Shown piece by piece: positions 7,761 to 14,640 of a stretch of 14,640 bases of DNA. Each line of letters opens with the position of its first letter. Positions within the stretch are counted from its first letter, which is position 1. The notes beneath the pieces were generated by a model. That model ran no database searches, was not told the DNA's origin, and saw only the letters and a program-made list of their open reading frames with translations. A program made the position numbers and the translations under genes. The DNA comes from an uncultured Bacteroidaceae bacterium. GTDB lineage: Bacteria; Bacteroidota; Bacteroidia; Bacteroidales; Bacteroidaceae. The DNA lies in assembly GCA_904501775.1 (NCBI GenBank), contig CAJGCJ010000038.1:1-14640 (forward strand). Reading direction: 5' to 3'.

Positions 7761-8915
7761 CTATCTAAGCAATTCAGACACCATCTCTTTTATTGCAGCC
7801 TTATCAGACTCTTTCATGCGCGACTTTATAGTGACAACAGGGTCAACCACATCAATACTCTTCATCTCGTCAAGCATTGCACGCATCACCTTACCTGCAG
7901 TAGGTGCCCACGAGCCGTTTTCAAGAATTGCCACACGTCGGTTCTGGAAGTTCTTAATTTTCAAATGATACAAGAAATCGTGCATAGGAGGGAACAATCC
8001 TGCATCGTAAGAAGATGCCGCTACAACCATGCGGCCCATACGGAAGGCGTCGGCAAGCGCCTGTGACATATCACAACGGCACAAGTCACTTATAATGACA
8101 TCAGCCCCTGCTGCACGCAACTCCTCGGCAACATATAGGGCAGCAGCAGCCGTTCCTCCATAAATTGAGGCATAGGCCACAAATACGCCCTCACACTCGG
8201 GTGTGTAACTGCTCCATGTATCATAAAGAGAGATATAACGGGCCAAATCGTGCTTCAGCACAGGGCCATGAAGGGGGCATATCATATCTATCTGCAGAGC
8301 AGCAGCTTTTTTAAGCAATGCCTGAACCTGCTGTCCATACTTACCACAGATATTCAGATAGTAACGGCGAGCCTCATCGTTCCAGCTCTCATAATCATTG
8401 ATACCTCCGAATGTACCAAAGGCATCTGCCGAGAACAACACGTGCTCTTTACTGTCGTAGCATACCATAACCTCGGGCCAATGTACCATTGGCGCTGCCA
8501 CAAATGCAAGTTCTCTACCGCCAAGCGACAATGTGTCACCCTCTTTTACAGCTATTGTACACCCACTGAAATCAATCCCGTCGAAAAACTGGGGCAACAT
8601 TCTGAGAGCTATTGCTGATGTTACTACCTTCAACGAAGGGAAACGCTCCATTACTTCGGCAACAAGCGACGAATGGTCGGGCTCCATGTGCAAAATAACC
8701 AAATAATCGGGCGTGCGTCCATCCAATGCCAACAACAGCGATTGCCACCACTCATCCTTTTTTCGTGCATCTGCAGTATCTATTATTGCAATTTTCTCAT
8801 CTGTTACAACATACGAATTATAGGATATTCCATTCGGCACCCGGTATTGTCCCTCGAAGAGGTCGATATCATCATCGTGCACTCCAATATATTTTATAGT
8901 TGATGTTATTTCCAT
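7761..8915 (-). CDS. FprA-family A-type flavoprotein (diiron oxygen/NO reductase type)
   Basis: Cytosolic flavodiiron protein that, in anaerobes, reduces oxygen to water or nitric oxide to N2O and so protects against these gases. The 384-residue protein has an N-terminal metallo-beta-lactamase-like domain. Its iron ligands are all visible: H76, E78, D80 and H81 in HMEPDHSS, H145 in MVHWPEV, D164 in FSADAFG, and H216 in LHGPV. A C-terminal flavodoxin domain starts near 244, with the FMN phosphate loop YASIYGGTAA. No rubredoxin or reductase domain is fused, so electrons must come from a separate partner. Length is near the family norm of about 400. It lies 74 bases after lemA on the same strand with no clear promoter or terminator between, and ends at a strong hairpin. 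Whether the substrate is O2 or NO cannot be decided. Confidence 0.93.
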   Translation of the reverse strand: MEITSTIKYIGVHDDDIDLFEGQYRVPNGISYNSYVVTDEKIAIIDTADARKKDEWWQSLLLALDGRTPDYLVILHMEPDHSSLVAEVMERFPSLKVVTSAIALRMLPQFFDGIDFSGCTIAVKEGDTLSLGGRELAFVAAPMVHWPEVMVCYDSKEHVLFSADAFGTFGGINDYESWNDEARRYYLNICGKYGQQVQALLKKAAALQIDMICPLHGPVLKHDLARYISLYDTWSSYTPECEGVFVAYASIYGGTAAAALYVAEELRAAGADVIISDLCRCDMSQALADAFRMGRMVVAASSYDAGLFPPMHDFLYHLKIKNFQNRRVAILENGSWAPTAGKVMRAMLDEMKSIDVVDPVVTIKSRMKESDKAAIKEMVSELLR

Positions 8916-8989
8916 AATAATAAAATGTATTACAATTGTGAGTAAGGATTATATACCTTGCCCAAACTCCATTACGGAATCACAAAGTA

Positions 8990-9571
8990 TCAGAACTGAA
9001 CCTCGGGAGCTGTTGACGTTCCCTCTGCAGCCTCGAAATATGGACGTTTTTCGAACCCGGACATTGAAGCTATCAAACTGCGCGGGAATGTTCGTATCGA
9101 GGTATTGAATGAGCGCACAGCATCGTTGAAATTCCTGCGCTCGACACTTATACGGTTCTCGGTACCCTCGAGCTGCGCCTGAAGTTCGCGGAAGTTCTCA
9201 TTGGCTTTAAGGTCGGGATAAGACTCACTGATTGCCAATAGTCGGCCGAGTGCAGCACCTACCTCGCCTTGCGCCTTCTGATACTTCTGCAACGACTCGG
9301 CTGTGAGATCTTCGGCATTGACACTCACCGCTGTAGCCTGTGAACGGGCATTCGTTACAGCCATAAGGGTCTCGTTCTCGTGTGCCGCATATCCCTTGAC
9401 AGTATTCACAAGATTGGGGATAAGGTCGGCACGGCGCTGATACTGGTTCTCGACATTGCTCCATGCTGTTGACACCGCCTCATCGGCCTTTACCAAACCA
9501 TTATATGCCGAAACAGCCCAGATAGCAATAACAGCAATTATCACAATTGCTACAATAGTTGTTCTTTTCAT
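8990..9571 (-). CDS. LemA family protein
   Basis: Small membrane-anchored protein of the LemA family, whose biochemical role is not established. The 193-residue sequence has one N-terminal membrane helix (about 4-21) followed by the family hallmark YNGLVKADEAVSTAWSNVENQYQRRADLIPNLV. Long amphipathic helices then form the soluble domain, with NDAVRSFNTSIRTFP and a short FEKRPYFEA end segment. All core motifs and length are normal, so the gene looks intact. It starts 36 bases after the TPM-domain gene, an association seen in many bacteria, and the two are likely one transcript. The pairing suggests a shared envelope function, but that is inference. Confidence 0.93.
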   Translation of the reverse strand: MKRTTIVAIVIIAVIAIWAVSAYNGLVKADEAVSTAWSNVENQYQRRADLIPNLVNTVKGYAAHENETLMAVTNARSQATAVSVNAEDLTAESLQKYQKAQGEVGAALGRLLAISESYPDLKANENFRELQAQLEGTENRISVERRNFNDAVRSFNTSIRTFPRSLIASMSGFEKRPYFEAAEGTSTAPEVQF

Positions 9572-9607
9572 ATTATTCTCTTTTTAAATTATTACCTTAT
9601 TTTTATA

Positions 9608-10498
9608 CTAAAAACGGCTGCCGGCACCGCCACCGCCGAAACTACCTCCACCAAAGCTGCCGCCGCTGAATCCGCCTCCTCGACCGATTCCTCCACCACC
9701 TATAATCATTCCACCGCCACGGGGGCCTCTGTAGTTGGGGTCGGCCGATTTCACCGATCTTTTAAAAATGTGCCCACAGTTTTCACATCTTATAGTCTGC
9801 TCTGTTGTAATATATCCATTTGCACGCGACACAACATATTCGCTGACACGTTTCAGTTTATGTTTCCTGCATTTGGGACAACGGCTCGACATCCACACAG
9901 CTATAGCCATCACAACCATTCCTGCAAAGATTACTATTATCAGGAAGATAATGATAGCAGTATCGTCCTCCTCCACCTCTGACCGTTCCATTGAGCCATC
10001 GAGAAAACCACATATTGCACGCACACCCTCTACCATACCTTTATCCCAATTGTCACTGCCAAAATGTTCCACCATGTATTTTTGCTGTATACGTTTGCAC
10101 AGAGCATCGGGTAACACACCCTCAAGACCATACCCTACTGCAAACTGCACACAACGTTCCCCGGTTGACAGCAGTACGACAAGACCGTTATCCCTACCCT
10201 TTTGTCCTACACCGTTCTTCTGACCAAGACTATGGGCAAAATCGAAACAATCGCCACCCTCAATATCACCCAACACTGCCACGACAGTCTGTATGCCGGT
10301 ATTCTCTTCGAGCAGATAGAGCATGCTGTCAATGGTAGCAACCGATGCTGATGACAATATTTTGTCGGGGTTACTTACATAGCGTGTCCTGTCGTGCAGA
10401 TGTACCATAGGCACATCCTCTACCGAATAGACCTTGCCTTCGGCATACGCAAAAAGAGTCAGGAATGAAAGTATTATATATAGAATGTATTTTTTCAT
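9608..10498 (-). CDS. TPM-domain membrane protein with zinc ribbon and Gly-rich tail
   Basis: With the start at 10496-10498 the protein has 296 residues and begins with a clean signal peptide (MKKYILYIILSFLTLFAYA, cut near 19). A longer in-frame reading to 10573 would place non-signal residues in front and run through the probable promoter. Order: TPM (YgcG-like) domain about 38-170, with NPDKILS, RDNGLVVLLS and VGYGLEGVLPD; a membrane helix about 181-203; a zinc ribbon with C207/C210 and C238/C241 on the far side of the membrane; and a glycine-rich end (GGSFGGGSFGGGGAGSRF) typical of this family. The TPM domain should face the periplasm. It heads an operon with lemA. Related proteins have been tied to photosystem repair in plants, but no bacterial function is settled. 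Confidence 0.88.
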   Translation of the reverse strand: MKKYILYIILSFLTLFAYAEGKVYSVEDVPMVHLHDRTRYVSNPDKILSSASVATIDSMLYLLEENTGIQTVVAVLGDIEGGDCFDFAHSLGQKNGVGQKGRDNGLVVLLSTGERCVQFAVGYGLEGVLPDALCKRIQQKYMVEHFGSDNWDKGMVEGVRAICGFLDGSMERSEVEEDDTAIIIFLIIVIFAGMVVMAIAVWMSSRCPKCRKHKLKRVSEYVVSRANGYITTEQTIRCENCGHIFKRSVKSADPNYRGPRGGGMIIGGGGIGRGGGFSGGSFGGGSFGGGGAGSRF

Positions 10499-10543
10499 CA
10501 ATGTTTTATTTATGCAAGGACGCATATGTTCGCAAAACTTTTG

Positions 10544-10551
10544 CAAACTTA
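10544..10551 (-). promoter_or_regulatory. Candidate -7 box for the TPM-lemA operon
   Basis: The minus strand reads TAAGTTTG, an exact TAnnTTTG match 46 bases before the chosen TPM start. The expected -33 position carries only a poor match. Its position supports the shorter start at 10498 rather than the upstream in-frame ATGs. Confidence 0.4.
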
Positions 10552-10638
10552 ATAAAAGTAGAGCGAGCATCACATATTAAACAAGAAAAATAACTCTATT
10601 TAGATAATATTAATAGTTGGGAATGACTACTGCAAAAT

Positions 10639-10669
10639 AATAAGGATTGCGCGTCGCGCAATCCTTATT
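10639..10669 (-). terminator. Terminator of the esterase-GH123 operon
   Basis: A 31-base palindrome with 15-bp perfect arms (10639-10653 and 10655-10669) around one central base lies 15 bases after the GH123 stop codon. On the minus strand it is followed by ATTTT, only a short T run. It probably folds with a small GC-rich loop. As it lies between a stop codon and the next promoter, a terminator role is the simplest reading. Confidence 0.7.
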
Positions 10670-10684
10670 ACCGTATTTAACATG

Positions 10685-12346
10685 TTACATTCTGTTGAGT
10701 CCGTCACGGAACTCCTTTACCATTTTTTCACTTTCGGCTGCAATGCGCGATATATCCACCTTATCCAAAATCTTTTTCAGACGGGCAACTTTTGCCTTAT
10801 CGCCTTTACTCTGCGCTTCATCGAGCAGAATCTTATATTTCTCGAACTGCTGAATTCCTTGCACAAGACGTTCCCAGCGCACTGAACTTATACTGAAAGG
10901 ATAAATCACATAGGTATCACCTGCAGGCCATGCTGTAAAGCGTGAATCCTTCTCGGGCTCGGCTGTCCAACTGTTATATGCCCAACGCAGATACCCGTCA
11001 AGGTCGCGTACAAGTGCCTCCAACGCGATGAACTCGGCATCTGCAGGGTCGGTGAATGTAAAGAGGTTGGGATACTCGGCCGAGCAGCAGGTATAATAGG
11101 TAGATATCTTGCCCTCGCTGCGACGGCGTGCCAGCAGTTCGGGAGTGTATGACTTATAGTTCTCTATATCAAGACAGTAATCGGTAATATCGGCTTCTAT
11201 CTCGGGGTGATACAGACCGGCCATCGATATTTTCATACCCGGCGCGTATGTCTTAATAACCTTTATCGCAGCAGTCATCTGCTCGAGACTGCGCTCGTCC
11301 ATTGATATAAATGTCTTTTCGAACCAACCCTTCTCTTTCAGATGCTGAGAGAAAGCCTTTAGCATGCCACCCCAGAATTCGGCATAAGCATCCTCGCCGG
11401 GAGCGCATTTTATCTCTTTATGCGAGTCGCTTGCCTGATCGTAGTAACGGAACGAAAGCTGCCATGGAATCATAGAGAAACAGGTAATCTCCTTATCAAT
11501 TCCACAATCCATCATAAACTCGACCCACTTGTCGAATATTGTAAAATCATACCACCAGCTGCCATCTGCTTTCTTCACCCATGTCACCATACTGCCAAAA
11601 GGATCGTAGGTCTGTCCGTTCCATGGCTTGTGTGTAAGGGTTGCTGTAATTACCTTCTGTCCTGCAGCAGCAAGCTTGAGCATATAAGGACGCAACACCT
11701 CGAAATGTTCGGGCGACCAGAGGTCTACATTATGAACACGCGCCACAGCATAAGGATTCTGCCACAAGTCGAGATGGAAACGCCACTCGGCAGGCTGAGG
11801 CAACACTCTATTCAGTACATTTATAGTATAATTGTATGTCTTTGACTTGCCGTCGGCCGTAACCGTTACACCTCCTTTATATGTACCGGCCTTTACATCC
11901 TGAGGCACCTGAACAGTGAGCCACAGACCGCGTGCAGTGTTCGACTCGAGAAGAGTGGTGGCATCGCCACATATACGGTCGGCCGACAGGTTACAACCGT
12001 TGGCTTCGACATCGTGGTAACCGCAACCTGTAAACTTGTCGGTAATGACCGGCTGAACAAAGCCTCCGACAACATTCTCTACCGGGATAACACTCTTGCC
12101 GCATCTGGGAGCAGTAAAGCTATATGTAACCTGTGAATCGGCACCACTGTTTCGGACGAGCAACTGAAAATTCACTCTTTCGCCACGCCATGCTGTAGCA
12201 CTGCTTACACCCTTTGTCTTAATCACAACGCCCTTTTCAACGGCGTAACGTGTATCGATATTACCCCATTCACACTTTACCTGTGCTGTCGCCGACAAGA
12301 AGAATAGCGTAACCAGACATGCACTCAATAATAGATTCTTTTTCAT
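10685..12346 (-). CDS. GH123-like glycoside hydrolase (DUF4091 domain), secreted
   Basis: Predicted exported glycosidase of the DUF4091/GH123 group, whose characterised members are beta-N-acetylgalactosaminidases working by substrate-assisted catalysis. The 553-residue protein has a signal peptide (1-21, ending ATA before QVKCEWG; no lipobox). A beta-sandwich N-terminal domain (about 30-180) is followed by a barrel-like catalytic domain (about 185-500). The adjacent acid pair expected of GH123 is present as D350-E351 in FISMDERSLEQ. The DUF4091 signature WPAGDTYVIYP lies at 473-483, followed by SSVRWERLVQGIQQFEKY. A helical tail ends the protein. It is 29 bases downstream of the SGNH esterase gene and clearly in the same operon. 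The exact sugar specificity is not shown by sequence. Many DUF4091 proteins remain uncharacterised, so GalNAc release is an inference. Confidence 0.85.
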   Translation of the reverse strand: MKKNLLLSACLVTLFFLSATAQVKCEWGNIDTRYAVEKGVVIKTKGVSSATAWRGERVNFQLLVRNSGADSQVTYSFTAPRCGKSVIPVENVVGGFVQPVITDKFTGCGYHDVEANGCNLSADRICGDATTLLESNTARGLWLTVQVPQDVKAGTYKGGVTVTADGKSKTYNYTINVLNRVLPQPAEWRFHLDLWQNPYAVARVHNVDLWSPEHFEVLRPYMLKLAAAGQKVITATLTHKPWNGQTYDPFGSMVTWVKKADGSWWYDFTIFDKWVEFMMDCGIDKEITCFSMIPWQLSFRYYDQASDSHKEIKCAPGEDAYAEFWGGMLKAFSQHLKEKGWFEKTFISMDERSLEQMTAAIKVIKTYAPGMKISMAGLYHPEIEADITDYCLDIENYKSYTPELLARRRSEGKISTYYTCCSAEYPNLFTFTDPADAEFIALEALVRDLDGYLRWAYNSWTAEPEKDSRFTAWPAGDTYVIYPFSISSVRWERLVQGIQQFEKYKILLDEAQSKGDKAKVARLKKILDKVDISRIAAESEKMVKEFRDGLNRM

Positions 12347-12375
12347 ATGGCAGAATTACATTTATACAGATGATA

Positions 12376-14463
12376 TCACTTGCTTATCTCTATCACGAAT
12401 GTACTTGCAGGGAGTTCTTCACCATTTACAAGATTGGCAGTTGTATAAGGCTGCCAAGCGTAACGCACCTTGACAGGGGTCTTCACCTTTTCCGATGATA
12501 GCTTTATGACATTGCCTTCGATTGACACATTATCGGCAGCATAGAAGATATCCGACTCGTCGGCCAGCTCAAAGCCACGCAACTCCTTGCCGTCAGATGT
12601 GTGCATTCCATCACCATTCTCGAAGCAGATGTTCACAAGACCCGAACTCTCTTTTGCATATTGCACTGCAGGTCCTTCGGGAACAATATGTTTGAAGTCA
12701 TAGTCATAGTATAATGCAATGCGTGCAAGACGCTCTCCTATAGGCTTCTTATCGCGCGGATGAACATCAACAGGGTCGCCTTTATCACTTGACACCGCCA
12801 TGTGACAATTGTCTATAGTGCTTACGAAACAACGCTGAACATCGCGGAAATGGGGCCACGAAGGACGGTTTATGCTCGACAGCTGCACAAAATGGAATGG
12901 CATGTCATCATTGCCCCAAGCCCTACGCCAGCTATCCACAAGTACAGGGAACTGCACTGCATATAGCTCCACGTTGTGGGCATTGGATTCTCCCTGATAC
13001 CATATCACACCCTTGATAGGATAAGAGGCTATTGGGGATATACCTGCCTCGAAGAGATAACATGGTTCGTAAGGGTGACGCTGCAATGGGTTGCTACTGT
13101 TCTTGATATTCTTTTCGGCACGCCCGCGCACCCAATCCTGAACAAAGTCGTTACGTTTCCAGTTCATGAGAATATCTACCAGCACATTATGGTGTTCCAT
13201 TGTCTTGCGGTCGATATACGCCTCAATGGGGGCACCTCCAACCGCGTTACAGATAAGACCTACAGGAACATCCAACGAGTCGGCAAGCATGGCACCGAAA
13301 TGCGAAGCAATTGCCGAGAATGCTGCGGCATTCTCTTTATTCATTTTTTGCCACTTTGTAGGAATATAGTAGTCGTGACTGTTGAGACGTACGAGTTCGG
13401 TTGAATCCCACATGACATCATCGGTCACCACACGTGGTTTCATATCGTAAAGACGAATATTCTTGCTCTCTGCTTTAGCGAGGAACTCCTCGGCACCGTT
13501 TGAGTTACCCAACAGCCATGCCATATTAGACTGGCCCGAGCAGAGCCACACCTCGCCCACAAGAATATCATCAAAGACAATCTTTTCATCCTCGCTTTTT
13601 ACAGTCAGTTCAAGCGGTTTTCCGGGTTGCATAGCATCGAATGTTACACTCCACGAACCATCCGCTGCAGCAACTGTTTTCCTTGTCATCTTGCCCAATG
13701 TTGCCTTTACCTTTGCACCGGCATTGGCAGTTCCCTTGAGAACGAAAGGAACACCGCGCTGTATCACCATGCCACTGCCATATATTTCGGGCATTGAAAG
13801 ACCGCCATAGTTGCCCGTAACTGCCGAATAGACAGTCTTGGCAATTATCATGGCACCTTCGGGGTCGGGGTGAAGAGCATCGGCAAAGAGATCGGGACGC
13901 GAATACAGAGGAGCGTTCAAATCTATAAGTCCCACATCTGCTCTCTTGGCAACCTTTTCTATAGCCTCTTGTATCTGCCAGTACCAGTCTCTTGTGCCCG
14001 ATTTGAAACGATGATGCCAATTGAAAATAGGCGTCATGCGACACACCCATATTTTAACATCCTTATTCAATGAACGAAGAGTATCGATAAGAGAGAGATA
14101 ATCGGGAATGAATTCATCGCGATAGTTTGGCCAGTTACGAGGGTCAGTATCATTCAATCCCAAATGAATGACCGCATAATCGGGAGCAAATTCCATAAGC
14201 TGTCTGTATACCTCTTGCCGGGTATAAGGGCGATGACCCTTATTGAGCAGCGTTGCACCCGAATGCCCGAAATTACGAACTTCGAAGCCATCACCCAACA
14301 TTTGGGAGAGACGCACAGGATAGGCGGTAACTTCACGTTCCTTGTGTCCGTAACCATATGTCACACTATTGCCAATACATGCAAATTTTACCTGCTCCTG
14401 AGCAAACAGAAGCAATGGCATCATCAACAGCAACAACTGTAGAAGAAAACTTTTTCTATTCAT
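12376..14463 (-). CDS. Two-domain SGNH esterase / sialate O-acetylesterase, secreted
   Basis: Exported esterase that probably removes O-acetyl groups from sialic acid or other glycans. The 695-residue protein has a hydrophobic signal peptide (about 1-21, ending FAQ). The first SGNH/GDSL domain (about 25-215) has nucleophile S33 in GNSVTYG, G66 in NFGHSG, N104 in HLGLND, and the D195/H198 pair in DALHPD. A small beta linker domain (about 222-300) follows. The second SGNH domain is of sialate O-acetylesterase type, with nucleophile S312 in GQSNM, the oxyanion segment VIWYQGESN (486-494) and H568 in VDVHP. Both catalytic sets look complete. The layout resembles EstA-type sialate O-acetylesterases reported from gut Bacteroidota, which act on 9-O-acetyl sialic acid. 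Acetyl-xylan or other acetyl esters are an alternative. It heads the operon that continues into the GH123 gene. Confidence 0.87.
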   Translation of the reverse strand: MNRKSFLLQLLLLMMPLLLFAQEQVKFACIGNSVTYGYGHKEREVTAYPVRLSQMLGDGFEVRNFGHSGATLLNKGHRPYTRQEVYRQLMEFAPDYAVIHLGLNDTDPRNWPNYRDEFIPDYLSLIDTLRSLNKDVKIWVCRMTPIFNWHHRFKSGTRDWYWQIQEAIEKVAKRADVGLIDLNAPLYSRPDLFADALHPDPEGAMIIAKTVYSAVTGNYGGLSMPEIYGSGMVIQRGVPFVLKGTANAGAKVKATLGKMTRKTVAAADGSWSVTFDAMQPGKPLELTVKSEDEKIVFDDILVGEVWLCSGQSNMAWLLGNSNGAEEFLAKAESKNIRLYDMKPRVVTDDVMWDSTELVRLNSHDYYIPTKWQKMNKENAAAFSAIASHFGAMLADSLDVPVGLICNAVGGAPIEAYIDRKTMEHHNVLVDILMNWKRNDFVQDWVRGRAEKNIKNSSNPLQRHPYEPCYLFEAGISPIASYPIKGVIWYQGESNAHNVELYAVQFPVLVDSWRRAWGNDDMPFHFVQLSSINRPSWPHFRDVQRCFVSTIDNCHMAVSSDKGDPVDVHPRDKKPIGERLARIALYYDYDFKHIVPEGPAVQYAKESSGLVNICFENGDGMHTSDGKELRGFELADESDIFYAADNVSIEGNVIKLSSEKVKTPVKVRYAWQPYTTANLVNGEELPASTFVIEISK

Positions 14464-14584
14464 AATCGGGATAAAATATTATACTTGGTTTGGAGATAAA
14501 CATCTCTTTGGTTGCACACAGGTTAAGCCTGAGGCACCTGTTACAATATCATACAACAAGCGTAACATACATTCACGCGTAGCG

Positions 14585-14614
14585 CAAATATACATAAAGG
14601 GATACAAAAACAAG
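14585..14614 (-). promoter_or_regulatory. Candidate promoter of the esterase-GH123 operon
   Basis: The minus strand has TATATTTG (14585-14592), an exact TAnnTTTG box, with a three-of-four -33 box CTTG (14611-14614) 18 bases upstream. The leader to the ATG at 14463 would be about 115 bases. No other gene is visible in 14464-14640, which is otherwise intergenic. Confidence 0.45.
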
Positions 14615-14640
14615 CAGGACTTTCTCTTTTTTTTGCAAAA

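Noticed and set aside
9608..9720. GC-rich short repeats at the end of the TPM gene as a DNA repeat element
   Set aside because: They simply encode the glycine-rich tail (GGSFGGG repeats) usual in this protein family.
10499..10573. 25-residue N-terminal extension of the TPM protein
   Set aside because: It would hide the signal peptide and cover a TAnnTTTG box; the ATG at 10496-10498 is the natural start.
1..14640. Defence system, CRISPR array, mobile element, tRNA or novel operon
   Set aside because: I looked for direct repeats with spacers, transposase or integrase motifs, cloverleaf patterns and clusters of unknown genes. None could be supported; nearly all genes belong to known families.

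Overview
The window comes from a Bacteroidota chromosome, almost certainly order Bacteroidales. The evidence is the protein set (330-residue Bacteroidales-type malate dehydrogenase, DUF2851 protein, 7TM-HD phosphohydrolase, FprA flavoprotein, dual-SGNH esterase), the -7 promoter motif TAnnTTTG found upstream of several genes, weak ribosome binding sites and A/T-flanked hairpin terminators. Genus cannot be fixed from the sequence. No rRNA, tRNA, CRISPR array, insertion sequence or phage gene was seen.

Layout, left to right. Positions 1-40 hold the first 13 codons of rpsU (ribosomal protein S21, minus strand) with a clear promoter behind it. A minus-strand mdh (228-1220) ends in a strong hairpin terminator. 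Next is a tight minus-strand pair, gltX (2557-4074) and waaA (1327-2550), only 6 bases apart, which couples tRNA charging with glutamate to lipid A/Kdo synthesis. A divergent intergenic region (4075-4332) separates gltX from a plus-strand 7TM-HD phosphohydrolase of the PgpH type (4333-6381), a probable cyclic-di-AMP phosphodiesterase. After a terminator comes a plus-strand DUF2851 gene (6478-7712) that is interrupted by a single-base frameshift near 7380 and has a strongly diverged N-terminal domain.

A convergent, bidirectional terminator (7722-7753) leads into the minus-strand half. This holds an FprA-type diiron flavoprotein (7761-8915), a LemA protein (8990-9571) and a membrane-anchored TPM-domain protein with an added zinc ribbon (9608-10498). 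After another terminator come a secreted GH123/DUF4091 glycoside hydrolase (10685-12346) and a secreted two-domain SGNH esterase/sialate O-acetylesterase (12376-14463), forming an operon with its probable promoter at 14585-14614.

Functionally, most of the window is core metabolism and envelope biology. The right end is an accessory glycan-degrading pair that could remove O-acetyl groups and then hexosamine from host or mucin-type glycans. No clearly undescribed system was found. The points most worth following up are the broken, diverged DUF2851 gene, the esterase/GH123 pair outside any visible SusC/SusD locus, and the zinc-ribbon form of the TPM protein.
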